From: Marisa cornuarietis
Lineage: Eukaryota; Mollusca; Gastropoda; Architaenioglossa; Ampullariidae
Length of the DNA stretch: 64,000 nucleotides
Reading direction: 5' to 3'
Assembly: GCA_004794655.1 (NCBI GenBank)
Contig: SMMW01000001.1
Coordinates: 9,125,501-9,189,500, forward strand
Shown here: in pieces, positions 32,285 through 45,500 of the stretch
Layout of the letters: the number at the start of each line of letters is the position of its first letter
Numbering within the stretch: the first letter of the stretch is position 1
Notes under the pieces: generated by a model
What the model saw: the letters and a program-made list of their open reading frames with translations, nothing else
What the model was told of the DNA's origin: nothing
Database searches by the model: none
Translations under genes and position numbers: made by a program

Positions 32285-35200
32285 TCGAGCAGTGCCACCC
32301 AAAGCATTGCTTGTAAATACTAAGAAAAACTCAACAGAAGGAGAGAGCGGGCTGCTCATGTGTTGAGAGAGATCATGTCTTTTACCTGATTTGCTTTGTA
32401 AAACACAGAGACTTTTTGCATTTCTCTCTGTTTTCAAAAATTATGTGGTGAGGTCATGGTTTTCTCTGTGGTTTGGTTACACATATCACTGGCAGTTCCA
32501 CAGAAAGAAGTGAGGAGTTTGGAGCTTTCTGTGAAGGTTTAAAGGTGGTGGAAGTAGTAGGTGTGAATCAAATGTAAGATTGGGGGAAAAAACCCAAACA
32601 TGAAAGAAACCAAAACAAAAATTACAAGAGACAGATGATCTGAATTGGACTGATAATGGGCATGTGCAAAAACGCAGGCATAGAACTGCAAACCCTCTAC
32701 CCCAATAAAAAGAAGGCACTGAACTATATATAAAAGAAGGCACTGAACTATATACAAAATGCTTAAGCATTGCTAAACAAGTAGTGTTTTCTCCTCAAAT
32801 TTAGTGTGTGCACATGAATAGCTTGTACACGTATCTCGCAACGAGAACAGAAACAGGCCAAATATGTTAGAAAATCCTTACATCAATTGAAGCAACATAA
32901 ACTACTTTGTGACATGCAGTCCTATGCTGTGGAGTTGGATTTCCAACAATTCAAGTAGCTACTAAATTTATTCCTGTTGTCATTGCTATTCAAAACTCTT
33001 TCTTAACCATGTTTCCCCAACTTTTTTTTTTTTTAATGTCTGATGGTTTGGTAGTGTGCCTGCAGAATTTTTAACTTGGAAATTAAATTCTGTACTTTAA
33101 CTTTCAAAGGCAAACATTAAATAATCCCTTTCTTCAGCCATTTACTTGTGTCTCTTTGCTTGACCTCACATTATCAAATCACAGACGTATGTTCTCCATG
33201 TATTTTCAAGACTGCTTTTATTTTGTTTTATCCATACCTGCCTTAGTCTGGTCAGCAGTATGCTGGTGCCTTTATGCTTTCCAAGGTTTGGTCGTACACA
33301 TTATGTAGGACATACTCGACATCTTGACTGAGGATATGGTTGGTTCCTGCCTCTTAATATTTTGCATTTACTTTAACCTGATATCTCTTTTATGTAAATT
33401 GTTTTTTAAGAGGTCTTGCTTCTCAATTGAGACTGTTATTATCAGTAAACTCTTTGCTGTCAAGATTATGTCTGAAGAACTCTTAACTTCTGTCAGATGA
33501 TGAATAGAGGTGATGTCCAATACATTGATTTCATTCATGAAAACTAAAATTTATGACTTTTGTGATAAGTTTGCTTTTTGTTTAAAAAGCCTCTTTCTTT
33601 CCTAAAAAATAAATCCACTGACTTTGGAGTAGTGACTTTTTGCTGTGGGGATGGGAGCTTTATCTTCAGCTTACCTAAAATGGACAGTGTATTGTGTGTT
33701 ACAGGTTGTTTGATTTGTGTAAAACTTCATTGATCTATAGTCAGGGTTTAAATTGACCATTTATTCTATTAAGGTTCTGTGGGAGTGGCAGCTAATTGCA
33801 GTGGTCTAGAAGTGACGGAGGACCAACTCCAAATATTACTCATGCTAGTGTAGTAGTAATATGAGATTGTGTGCTTTGAAACCACGTTTGAGTTTTTAAG
33901 AACTATATAAACATTTGCCAAGGAAATTAAATTGAGAGATGGTTTAAGCAATTTGCATATTTGTAACTTAGGAGAATTAAACTGCTTTTTTTCTTTATTT
34001 TGTGTCTCTCACGAAATGGATGATGAAAATGTTTTCTGTATAGCTGAGTTTTTAGGTGAAGTGCGAGTGTAGAATTTTGTAGCATACACTCTTATTGATA
34101 ATTATAAAAATTGATGTGCTGTTATTTATATTCTAGTAAAATCTGTGAATATGTTAAATATTGGGTGCATATCAGGACAGATAATAGGATTTATCCCACT
34201 TAAACAGAATCTACCAAATCTGGCTGAATGCTTACAAAATGTTCAAGGATAAAGTCCTATAAACCTACATTACCAAGCTAGAGGCCCCACTGTAACACTT
34301 GCAGCACCATCCAATTATTGCATTCTTCCCCTGAAAATGTGTTGAAATTTTTATTTGAAATAGAAGATAAAAAAAGTCTTCATAGAATATATTCGCTATT
34401 TACTGTTCTCCCTACACAGCTGATATAGAAAGAGTTTAATCTGTACATAGGTGGTGATTTTTTTCTTTGATCTTCTCAAGTTGTAAGTGGACTTCAAATG
34501 GACAGCCTTCGAAATCGACAGCTTATTGACTTTCTTCTGGTCTGTTCTTTGGAAAAAAATTTTTTTTTAATCTGCAACAATAGTGATTAGTTTTTGGAAG
34601 TTTTTGCGGGGTTTGTACCTTTACAGTATTCATTCTTTCAGATGAATTTTCACTTTTCCATCATTTGAATGCAAAGGTAGATCAAGTTTCATTTGTTCTG
34701 ATGTAGGAATTTAAGAAACTGCTTGTGTTGTAAAAGTTTACATCACAAATCTATTATTATCTAGTTTTATCATGCAACAAGTGATGGAGGGGAATTGGTG
34801 TTTTACGCCGAGCCACCAACTACGGCAAGGCAGCGAGCTCTGGTATTCATGCAACAACTATAGAGCTAATCAGGCAGGAGGGTTTCTTGACATGGCTATG
34901 AACATCACGGATGACAGGTCATGAAGTAAGATCAACTGTTCAGTTTACCTATAATCTGAAACATTTGCAACTTTTATTTGGACTTTCAAAAGATTGGTGA
35001 AGGTTGTTGCAAGCAAGTTTGATTTCTGAAAAGCAGATTTTGTAGATACCTGTTTTGTGACTATTTTGGGAAATGTTTAGTGATAATTTAAAGAATTCTG
35101 TTACATAAATGGTTATTTGCAGTTCAGTTTGCTATTGTTCCATATGTGCACTTAAAAGATATTTTATTACCTCAAGTGATTTTGAAGCCCTTAGAAAATT

Positions 35201-36100
35201 GTATCTTTTTGTGATAGTAGTGTGGTGAAAGACAAGAATGAGTGCAACAGTTTATTAATAAAAGGTAATCTGTATTTTCCATTAAATAAATACTTTGTCA
35301 CTGATCTATTTGTTAGCACAAATCTATGCAGCTGCTGTGTTTTTTTATTATATAACCTGGTATAGTAAGTGCTTAGACATAATTTTTGAAGCTCTTCATT
35401 AGTTGTTGAGAGGTACTATTGTCATTTGTCAACGAGTTGTGCAATGAAATGAAATGTGAATCTCATATTCCTTACTATCCCTTACTCACTAACCTAATTA
35501 AATTCAGTCAGACCTTGGTCTTAGAACCTATTGCTGCTAGATCACCTATTTTTATGCACTTAGGACATTTGTTTTTTATGAATGGGTAAAGCCTGGTGCA
35601 GCTTGCTATTTTCGAAAGCTGGGTAAATACTCTCTTTCTGTTCTCAAGATGCACACCTACAAACATCAGCATCCACAGGTCAAGGTCAGCAACATAGATG
35701 TCAGGACTGTACACGGAGAGGTTTATGTTGTGAAGGTCTCAGTCAGTGGGTGTGTTATGACCATATTAGGCATATCTGTGTACAAACGTAATGTCTTTGT
35801 CATCTGCTTTGCTCCAACTGGTCTTCACCAGCTAACTTGTATGATTAATTTCTCCATAAATCAAAAACTTGTTTTGGTAGGACTGTGCCATGTTATCATG
35901 TATCATGTAGGCAGCTATTTCTCATATAGAAAACTAAGATGTAAAGGAACTCTGCCCATGATGTCAGTATGGATAAATCTGGCTGTCACAAGGGTCTCTC
36001 TCAAATACGTCTGCTTCACACCTGGAAGTTTTCAGATTCAACTTCATTGGAGCAAAACAAGCATGCTTACATTAATGTTCACGTGATGATTTGTTGACCA
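32285..36100 (+). other. YPEL5 3' UTR and intergenic DNA
   Basis: No conserved exon was seen. AATAAA occurs at 32,704-32,709 and again further on (near 33,609 and 35,280), so the 3' UTR length cannot be fixed. Around 34,788-34,850 the motif GGTGTTTTACGCCGAGCC followed by an ACTACGGCAAGG-like block resembles a short interspersed repeat I associate with gastropod genomes (from memory, unverified). Open frames near 35,650-36,086 show no protein family. Confidence 0.4.
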
Positions 36101-39100
36101 AAGGCAAGTACATGTTTTATAATTTATTGTGACAATAACCAACGTGTACTTTGTGGTTACAAACAAGAACATCATTGTTTAGCACAAAAAGCTGTCAGTA
36201 GACTTTCAAACCCACAATGACTAATACATTTTTAAAAATCAAATTCTGAAAACTTAATTTTATTAATTTATCTGCAGGTGTAATCATTATAATTACAATA
36301 CAACAGTGCAGACAAACAAGCTGGTGAGTGTACACTAAAGAAGCAAAAGCAATCATAGTGTGCAGGACTGCTGTTTTATGCACACTGCACAGATCAAAGT
36401 GCATGTTATCACAGAGAATAAGAGACCAGAGTTTACACAGCTCCACACCACTCTGTCTGCATTAGCCTTTGCATTAAGCTTACTTGAAAAACAATACCGT
36501 AAAACATATAGTAACTCGTGTAACAAAGAATATTCGCAGCAATGGTGGCCTAACAATTGGCTTATTTTAATATATATTGCAGAGCACTCAAAAAGCATAA
36601 CAGAAAACTACAGGTCACTTTAATTCATTACATAACATTAAAATATTCATTTTACAGCAAGGAAGAAAGAACTATATGGTACAAAATACAGACTAAGCAA
36701 ATAAGGCTTTAGCAAATGTTTAGCTTCCCAATATCTTACCCTGCCAAGTGCCAACCAACCCCCCCCCCAAAAAAAAAAATCCTCAACAAAATCAAATAGT
36801 TAAGTAACATATTAATTTTTAATATACAGATTTACAACAAAACATTAAATCTCTGAAAGCCATAAAAAGCAAAGGAACTAACAGTTTAAAATTTACCAAA
36901 TTCTTTTGTCAATGTCTTCTGCAACAAATAACTGCGATCTAGCAACAGTAAACCCTATATAAAACAGTGTATGTATGCCAGTACTTGGGTAAGCCTAATA
37001 TTTCAAAATCCCTTACCCAAATTTCATGAAATATTGATGAGTTAGCTGTTTGCATTACAAGTTAAACTAAATATTATCACACTAAGCAGGCTGTCCTCTA
37101 TAACGACCATAGTGTCAGGAGTCAATATAAATTATTTCCCCAAAGTCATTCTGAGAATCCAAATAGTTCATTTTATTTATATATATATATATAAACACAC
37201 ATATGTACAATACTTTCTGTAAGAAAATAACCAGACATACATTTTGCTCTAAAAAGTAAGTTTGTCATGAACTGATCTATCCAGAGGAGGTAATTGTTAA
37301 ACTCTGACAATGTATTCTTGTGTAACAAGATCTAATTCTCAAAGCAAGCAGCAAAAGTGAAGATGTGTTCCTTTAATTGACTGGAACAGTGACAATGATT
37401 TCTCATTAATGATGAGTAATTCCATGTATAGGTTAATTGCAGTAAAGACATCATGCTGTAATATCTTCCAAGGCTCAGAGATAAAGGTTCTACCTTGACA
37501 ACCGAGTCCAGCCCTATAAGCAAGTATATAGTCAGAGACGTAGGAACAAGGAGGGCAGCTGTCCCCTCAAGAAAGATAGTGATGAAGCAAGAATGTGAAT
37601 GCTGTTTACTGTCACCATGGAGTCTGCCACCCCCCCCCCCACCTTCCCACAAAGCCGAGCATCTTCCTATGCAAATAGTAGTCACGCGCTAGGAGAAAAA
37701 ATAAGCCGAGACAAAGTCTGAACCAACAACAAAGTGTCTTCACTGCCTTGTTAACAATGCTTTTTTTCTCCACTAACACTGGACTGGCCTTATTTACATG
37801 TGGAATTATATGGTCAAAGTATGGCTTTCATAACACAGACCCAACATGGCAAAAAACATTTAGTACAAAGCAGAAAATAGCAACTTCTGCCAAATCAGCA
37901 TGTGTGGGAGAGAAAGTAATTTATATGTGCTTTAGGCAATCTCTGCATATTCCTTCCCTTTGTCATGCAGTTCTCAAATTAAAAATGTTTTTCTTAATAA
38001 GCCATTTTGTGCAACTACAGCTATTTTGTTTCCAACATTTTCTAATAATAATTCTAACTGAAATATGACCAGCATCATTAGGAAAGCCACTATAAATTAT
38101 TACATTAACAAAAAATGTTTTTTATCAGTTGTTAGCTAGGAAAAAAAAATTATGACTGAAAGCAATACTCTGGAATTCATAAACTATCACATCTGTTAAC
38201 AGTGGGGTCAAATTATCACCACCATAATAGGAAAGGTAGTCTAAGATTTCCTCCTTCCTCATGAAAATAAATTCTAAAGTCATTGCTTGAAATAAAATTT
38301 CTTGTGAAATGAAGGAATCTCAAAAGTGGGGTGAGAACAATATGTAAACATAACTAAGATGAACTGAACTGTGAACATTTTTTATACACTGGTGAGTTTA
38401 AGAAAGAATAGGGCATATTCATAAAGCATATTTACCCAGTACTTATATTTCCTGAACAGAGTAAACCAGCTACTCATAGACCGTGGCTAAAACTCTGTAT
38501 TCATGAACTAGGTGTACGCCTACCCAAATTGTGTTACCATACAGTATCTGAGGGCCTCCCTTTTGATAACTTTACCCAAGAAGGTTAAATAAGGTGAAGA
38601 TTGAGTATGATTTAGTTACAAAGAAGCAAACAAAACTTTTAGAATTTACCAATAATCCAAGCAGAAATGGCAAAGTGTGGTTACTGGTAAATAAAAAGGA
38701 ACAGAACTATTTGGTACATTCAGTTTTTACTAGTTTACAGTTTTTAATTCTAGGATGCTGTTCATTATAGACTCCATTTAAGACAACTGAAATACTCCCG
38801 AAAAGAGCTGGAGAGAACATCTTTTACTGCCAATGCATGAAGGTTAAAGTAAAAGAGGGGGGAACTGAAAAAAAAGTGTGGGCACTTGCTCTCAGTTTTT
38901 GATCAGACCTGCACAAGCAGGAAAGTACAAAAGCAGCGATAGTCTTTTTCTGGTCATGTTTTCTGCATAGCACATTATACTGATCATAAGACATGCACAT
39001 AAACTCAGCTGTAAGCTGTCTACACACTGCAGTCAGTAGGATGGATACAATTCAAAGCTAGCCTTAAATACAGATGTCATTTATTTTACAAAAACTACAG

Positions 39101-39595
39101 TCCTTATTTTTCTTGGAGGAAATTAGTTCAAGGTATTCAGCTACACTGTTTTTCTACCTGCAGTCCTTCACCTGTTAAAAGTGACTACCATTTCAAAGTT
39201 TAGCTGTCTATATGCATTTTCAATAGATGGGTAAGTGGTTTACAAACACAAAACAAGGCATTTTTAACTTTTTTGTGACAGGAAACACTTGCTAACCCTA
39301 TTATATATGTGTATCTTTTACACATAAAATACTGCTTACCCCCTCCTGCCTTTCCCACAACCACTCACAAAAGACTGCTAGGTAGAGATTTTCCTCTGAA
39401 AGGTTTTACTCAATTTTTTGTGGCCATTATTAATATATAAAACCTAGTCTCCAGGTCAGTAATGCATTCCATTTTATAGAACTGTGGCATATTTGCCAAA
39501 AAAATCTTGCACTCATTGTCATCTCCAGAGATTTTTCTTAGTACACGACTTAAGGATGCTAGATCCTTTACTTCAGGAGCCCAAAGCAGAGCAGA
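36101..39595 (-). other. SCCPDH 3' flank and probable 3' UTR
   Basis: AT-rich DNA downstream of the SCCPDH stop codon on the - strand. Several TTTATT (AATAAA on -) words are present, for example near 39,078. Short simple tracts occur (CCCCCCCC with A run at about 36,760-36,778, TATATATATAT at about 37,180-37,190, a C run at 37,630-37,640). No gene or transposon family was recognised. Confidence 0.4.
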
Positions 39596-42500
39596 CTACT
39601 GCTCATGGACCTGAAAGGTGACCTCATGCTTGTCCAGTCGTTTGATGAGGGAAGAGTCAGCAAAAACGGCTGCTGGAGTGTATACGCCTCCTCTGTAAAA
39701 GGCAATTAAAAAAAAGTACTAGCACTAAAATAGAATCAGAGAACACCCTGGCTCCCGATTTGCCTTTGATGACCCTGGACTGCTCCTTTAACATTCTATA
39801 GAAATAACTTTGGGCAGATTTACCACCATAGGCAGCAAGATTTTTAAGAACCTGTTTTAGCCATAGTAAAGTTTTGTTTTTTTATGATAACATTTGCAAG
39901 GATTTTTAATATCTATGAATAAATGCAAATAAAATCCCCCGGAAAGGTAAAGAAAAAAAACTACTTATATTCACATCTTTTGTAGAGATGAAATTGTGAT
40001 GCTGAAAGCATATTATACAAATTACAGACTTACTCTTTGGGTATCCGGTCCTTTTCTTTCAGCAAGACCATTGCAGACTGAACCATGCAGATTGGTGTGG
40101 TGACATAGCCACCCTCTGTAAGAATATTCAACTTTGTTTGAACATCTATATCTGATAATCATATTTATACTGCAATAAAAAAATTGGATCTCATTTACAA
40201 TTCAGGTCAGCGTTTATTCAGAAATGGTATTTATCAATGATACATTTAATGGAAATGCAACAAACAAAACAAATCAAATCTAATAGATAAGCAATGTGAA
40301 AATACTTCAGAATCTAACGAAAGCTTTCCTTCTATGACATTACTTGAAGACAAGACCATAGGAGATTAATAAGCTGCTCTCCATCCATTGAAAATTGATT
40401 TTCTAGCAGTAAGCTAGTAGTGATGCTAGTTCACTGTCAGGGAATCAACTTCTGATGGCTAGAGATATGGCCTTTTATCTGTTTAAATATCATAGGATCC
40501 ATTGTGAAGAAATCATTTACAGCTGTGTCTTTATTTTCAAAAAGGATTCTCTTCTTTGACTGTACCAGCTGACAGGACCATAGAAGAAAAAGGGTTACAC
40601 TAGCTCTTTCATCATCACGCTCCAAGGCCTATGAGCCTCTGTAACTGGTGCTGCTTCACAGGGTCACAAAAAAGGCAGCTATTCTGCTAGCCCTAGCCAC
40701 TGAATCAAGGGTCTCTGTGCTTCATCCATCATCCAAGCCAGATTTCCTGCAGTTCCGAGATGATGAACCTGTGTGATTGATGACACCTTCGGAATTCCTA
40801 GTGAAAATCTCTTGTTCTTATGCAACTCCTTGTAGTCTTCTCTTTGATAGGCGCAATCCACCTTGCCTGCAGGACTCAGCCCATGCTCTATGCATTTCCA
40901 GTTACTTCAGCAGATTTGAGGTCTACTTTTTCTGCCTCTCAAGTCCAGTTGTGAAAAGGTTTCACCTCAAACCCTATATTGTCCTGGATTTAAACGGTGG
41001 TTAAAGATGTCCATGTCAATCTGTCATGGTAGGCATCCCAGTTATTTCATGTGCGCGTAACTGATGTGCAGACGACGGTGACTAGTCTCACCTTCCATCA
41101 TCACATTGCCTTGTTGGGTATTGCGTTTGCTGTCACCTGGAGTTCTGACTCGACTGTCACTTCTATTTGAAAAACCTTTCCACACACACTGCTCCTCTGG
41201 CACTGTTGAGACTGATCTCGATGGCGCAACAGGTCCACCAACAGACTATCACAGATGGGTTGTTTTCACTTCCTTCCACCTAATCTATATCTATGGTCAT
41301 GACATCCAGTACAGTCAAAATAAAAATAACATTTTGAAAATAAATTCTCTTTCTTCCAGACTTGGCAGATGACATAATGTCAAAATCCTCCTGACCTCCC
41401 CACTGTTTGGGTGATATGTTGGTTGAAAAAAAACGGATGTACTGGCTTTTCCATATCTGTCAGAGGGCAGTTGCTCACCTGACCAGTAAAGTGCTCTGCA
41501 TGCCAGGCATGTGCTAGCTCACTGTCTGCGAGACAACTTGTGATGGTTAAAAAGGTAGTCTAACCTGTTATCTCCTATGATTAAGTCATCTGAAGAAAGA
41601 GAATTTACTCTCAAAATTTTAATCATCAGTTTATGTAATGATGGACTATAATGTTTTATGATCAGATGCTGACAACTTTCAACTGTTGAGAGTGCACATG
41701 CATACAGACTAGTAACTTCTTAAGTCATGCAACAAAACGAGAGTCAACTATAGTAATGCACAAGACTTTCCTCAAATGGTAAAATTTTGAAGTCATACCT
41801 GGTCCACTGACAGTGACTGTAATTGTCTTATCAGGCTTTTCCTGATGCTGAATATCAGGGTCTTTAAGAGTCTCAGAATAGCCACTTCCAAACAAGGTCC
41901 AGGTGAAAGATGATTCTTTGATCTGGAAACAAATCATATAAAGATCCTTGATAATACTAAAGGTTACAATTAGTCCTCTTCATGCCTAGGTGGTACATGC
42001 AGGATCCACTAACGGCTTCCATTTTTGTCTGTCAGCAGCAAGTTATGGTGTTCTAGGTCAGTTTCTGGTCCTTTAGTTCTCTCTATTGATCTTTGCCATG
42101 TTTTGACTAACCACATTTCCTTTTGGCATCAGTTGTCCAATGGAAGGTTATTTTGGGTGGTGCCTCTAGTTTCATTCCATAAACATGCCCTAGCCATTTC
42201 CATTTTCTTTGATTACGGTTGTCACATTTGGGTAGCTGTCTCTTATGAGGATTGCTTGTCTGTGGTAACAGGCTTATGCCTCGCCAATTATTTCAGTCTT
42301 ATGGTCATCCTTCTTTAATAATTTGAAGATTACACCCTTCTTCCATTCTACTGTAATTATGCATGGCCAGAATATCTTGAAGATTTTCCTCCAACATTTG
42401 TGTTGGAAGGTCTCTAGTTTCTACCTGATTTTTGGCGATATCTTCCAGTATTCACTCCCATTGAGTAAGACTGAAAGGACATTAATTGTTTCTGTAGATT

Positions 42501-45500
42501 CTTAATTTTCTATTACTTCTTAGATCTTTGGACTTCCAATTTTCTTTGGCAAAGACTTGGTTTGTTTAAATAAGTCTTTTCTTTCACTCATTTTCTGTAT
42601 CTCCATCTGCTGTTACTAGACTGACAATACTTGGGCTTTTTCGACTTCTTTGTTGTCAATTGTTATGAGTTTTGCTGATTTGGCGTTCTCATTTCTTTTG
42701 TTTTGCCTATGTTAACTACGAGTCCTATTTCTGATGCAAGTTTTGTTAGGTTGTTGAACTTTTCCTGAGCATCCATAGGCAGCCTGGTGTCGCCTGTCAC
42801 CTATACAGTGAGGATTGGCTGCCCTTGGTTCAGATCTTGTCTAGGGTGCTGTTCTTTCTCTGTTTACAGCGCTGGCTGCTTTGCTGTGATATAGCCTTGG
42901 TTGCTGGTTTAGCGTAAAACACTGACTTCCCCCACACACCTCCTGAGCATCCTTGTGATGGTTAGATAGCAAAACAATGTCATCAGCATAATCTACATCT
43001 TCCAGTACTGATGTGTCTATCAGGTTCCTCTTTTCTTGTCTGTTGTTGCTTGCTTCATAAACCAGTCCACAGCCAGTAAGAATAGAAATAGTAAAGGAAT
43101 GCACCTGTTTGACACCAGTATTAATGTTAAGGGTGTCCGTTAGCTTGCTTTAGCTACAAACCAACTGACAATGATATGCTGTCTATAGTGTTTTTATTAC
43201 ATTTACTGTTTTCTTTGGTATTCCATAGTGCCACAATTTTTCATGACACAGTATATGCTGTCAAACGCTTTCTCAAAGTTTATGAACACACTGTTTCATT
43301 CTGTGCTTTGTTCAATAATCTGCCTTAAGGTGAAAAGTTGATCCCCACATGACCTTCCTTTTCTAAAACCTGCTTGCTCTTGCCTGATGATGTGATTTTG
43401 AGGATTTTGCTTGTCTGTGATAGCAGGGTTATGTCTTGCCAGTTATTGCAATCCCCCAAGTCACCTTTCTTTGTCAATTTGAAGATCATACCCATACCCT
43501 TCTTCCACTCTTCTGGTGTTTGTTCAGCATCCCGTATTTCTTGTAAGATCTTGCAGAACAGTTTTAGGTCTTCTACCTCCAGCTTCAACATTTCAAGGCA
43601 AAGGTCATAATGACCTGGGCCTTTTTCATTTTTTGTTGTTGGATGGCTTCCTTTACTTCTGTCACAATGATGGGATCCAGATTTATGTCCAGTCTTCTTT
43701 TCCTGAGACATTATTAGTTCATTACCCAATATCCTGTGACTTGGAGGACCAATGGACCACTCTTAATCTGTCTCTACCCCTCAATCTGTTAGACATGGGT
43801 GACCCTGCTAGTGCTCCTGCCGGCACAGTCTCTAATAAATGCAAGTTCCAAACCATGGGAAGGTCCAACTGGGGGTCTGAAGACTATGGTGTAATAAAAG
43901 AACCTTTCATGGTGATAATGAGCTGTTAGTTCAGATAGAAAATATTAACTGGTGGTATGATTAAATCACAGATGAGAAAAAGCATGTGCTTTTTAATGAC
44001 AGATGAGACCTTTCTAGGAATTACTTTGTTAAATGCTAACCAAGTGCACTATTTTAAAATGTGTGGGTTTAGTTTATTAGAAGATACTTATTGCTATAAT
44101 CTGAGAAAAAATCTCTGTTCTTTTTGGAGGTTCTGAAAAGTTTGGAAAGAGCTCAAGACCTCATTTCCATGACATTTCAGGGGCCTTGCTGACTGGGCTA
44201 TGTCTCAGTTAGCACATGCTCAATGATCTCGCATTGCCTGCAGGCTTCAGTGACACCAGCAGAAAGAATTTAGGTCAATACTAGTGCACTTTTCTCAAAA
44301 AAATTCACAATCCATTTGTGTAACACATTAATAACAACACTACAATCTGTTACTCCATGAGACACAGACTCTATCATATTCATATCCAGACATATACAAA
44401 TGAAAAAAATCATAAAAATAAACATCAGAAAAGGACAAATAAACAAATTAATTTCAAAGTATGGATAAATAAACTGTTCCTGCATCATTCCATCACTTTG
44501 TTGTAAATCTAAAGGAAATTAAGTACATCCAACTGCACTTTGCAAACAATTTTTGGACACAGGTTAACACACAATTTCTGATCACTGTGTTGTGGTGTCC
44601 AGTAGGATTCTAATGATCACACACCAAGCAGACATGATGATGCACAATGTATGAAAAACAACTCTATTTTGAAACATGCTCTAAAATGATTAAAGCAAAA
44701 ATCACCAGCCACCATTGGTTTTGAAATGATAGGGACATCCTGAAAAATTCAAATCTTCAAATCAATGCATTCGCGTTTTTGTGTAGAAGGATGTAACATC
44801 ATTCAAAACTGGTTCACCTTGTGAACTGACTGGATTTCATTCCTTTTTATTCACACAGTTTTGGAATAAAAATTACTAAATATTATGCATATACCTGTGT
44901 GGCTGTGGTAGGCTGCTAAAGAGGCTACTCATATTATCCTTAATAGTCTGAATTCTAGCAACTTTGAGCTTCATTCCTCTTTGGCTTGAGTTAGCTTTAA
45001 CCTTCTATGCATGCTTACAAACCTGTTTAAGGGAAGGTCCATCTTTTTTAAACATGCCAGCAGTGAAAATCTGTGGGAACTGAAAGAAAGAGAAGAAAGA
45101 GAAGTGAATACCACATTGATATGGACACACTACATCTTAAAAAAACATTAATACAATCAATTGCTGTTGAATATTAAATGACAAATATTAACAGCTACAA
45201 AAAGATGCCACACAATCGCATGCAGATGTAGATGACAATCTGTTCCTTAATAACCAGCTGGCTATGATCTTTGCACAGCATACTAATTATACACTAAAAT
45301 TCTATAACTGATTTATCATGATTCAGAACGGGATATTTTCTTACCTTCAACAAAACTGAACGTGTTACACTGAAGTAGGACATTATGCCAAAAATAATGG
45401 AAAACAGCACATAGCACAGTGTCCTGAAAAGGCTGGCTTCACATATGTATGGGACGAACTGCACCTGCAAATGCAAAATGCACCAAACTTGAACATAATT

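Noticed and set aside
35649..36086. Open frame of 145 codons on + downstream of YPEL5
   Set aside because: Composition is not protein-like in any known family and no splice sites or homologue were recognised; kept as intergenic.
40777..41372. Two + strand open frames of 75 and 88 codons
   Set aside because: No homology recognised; they lie in a repeat-like block with inverted arms, so they are recorded only as an unclassified repeat region.
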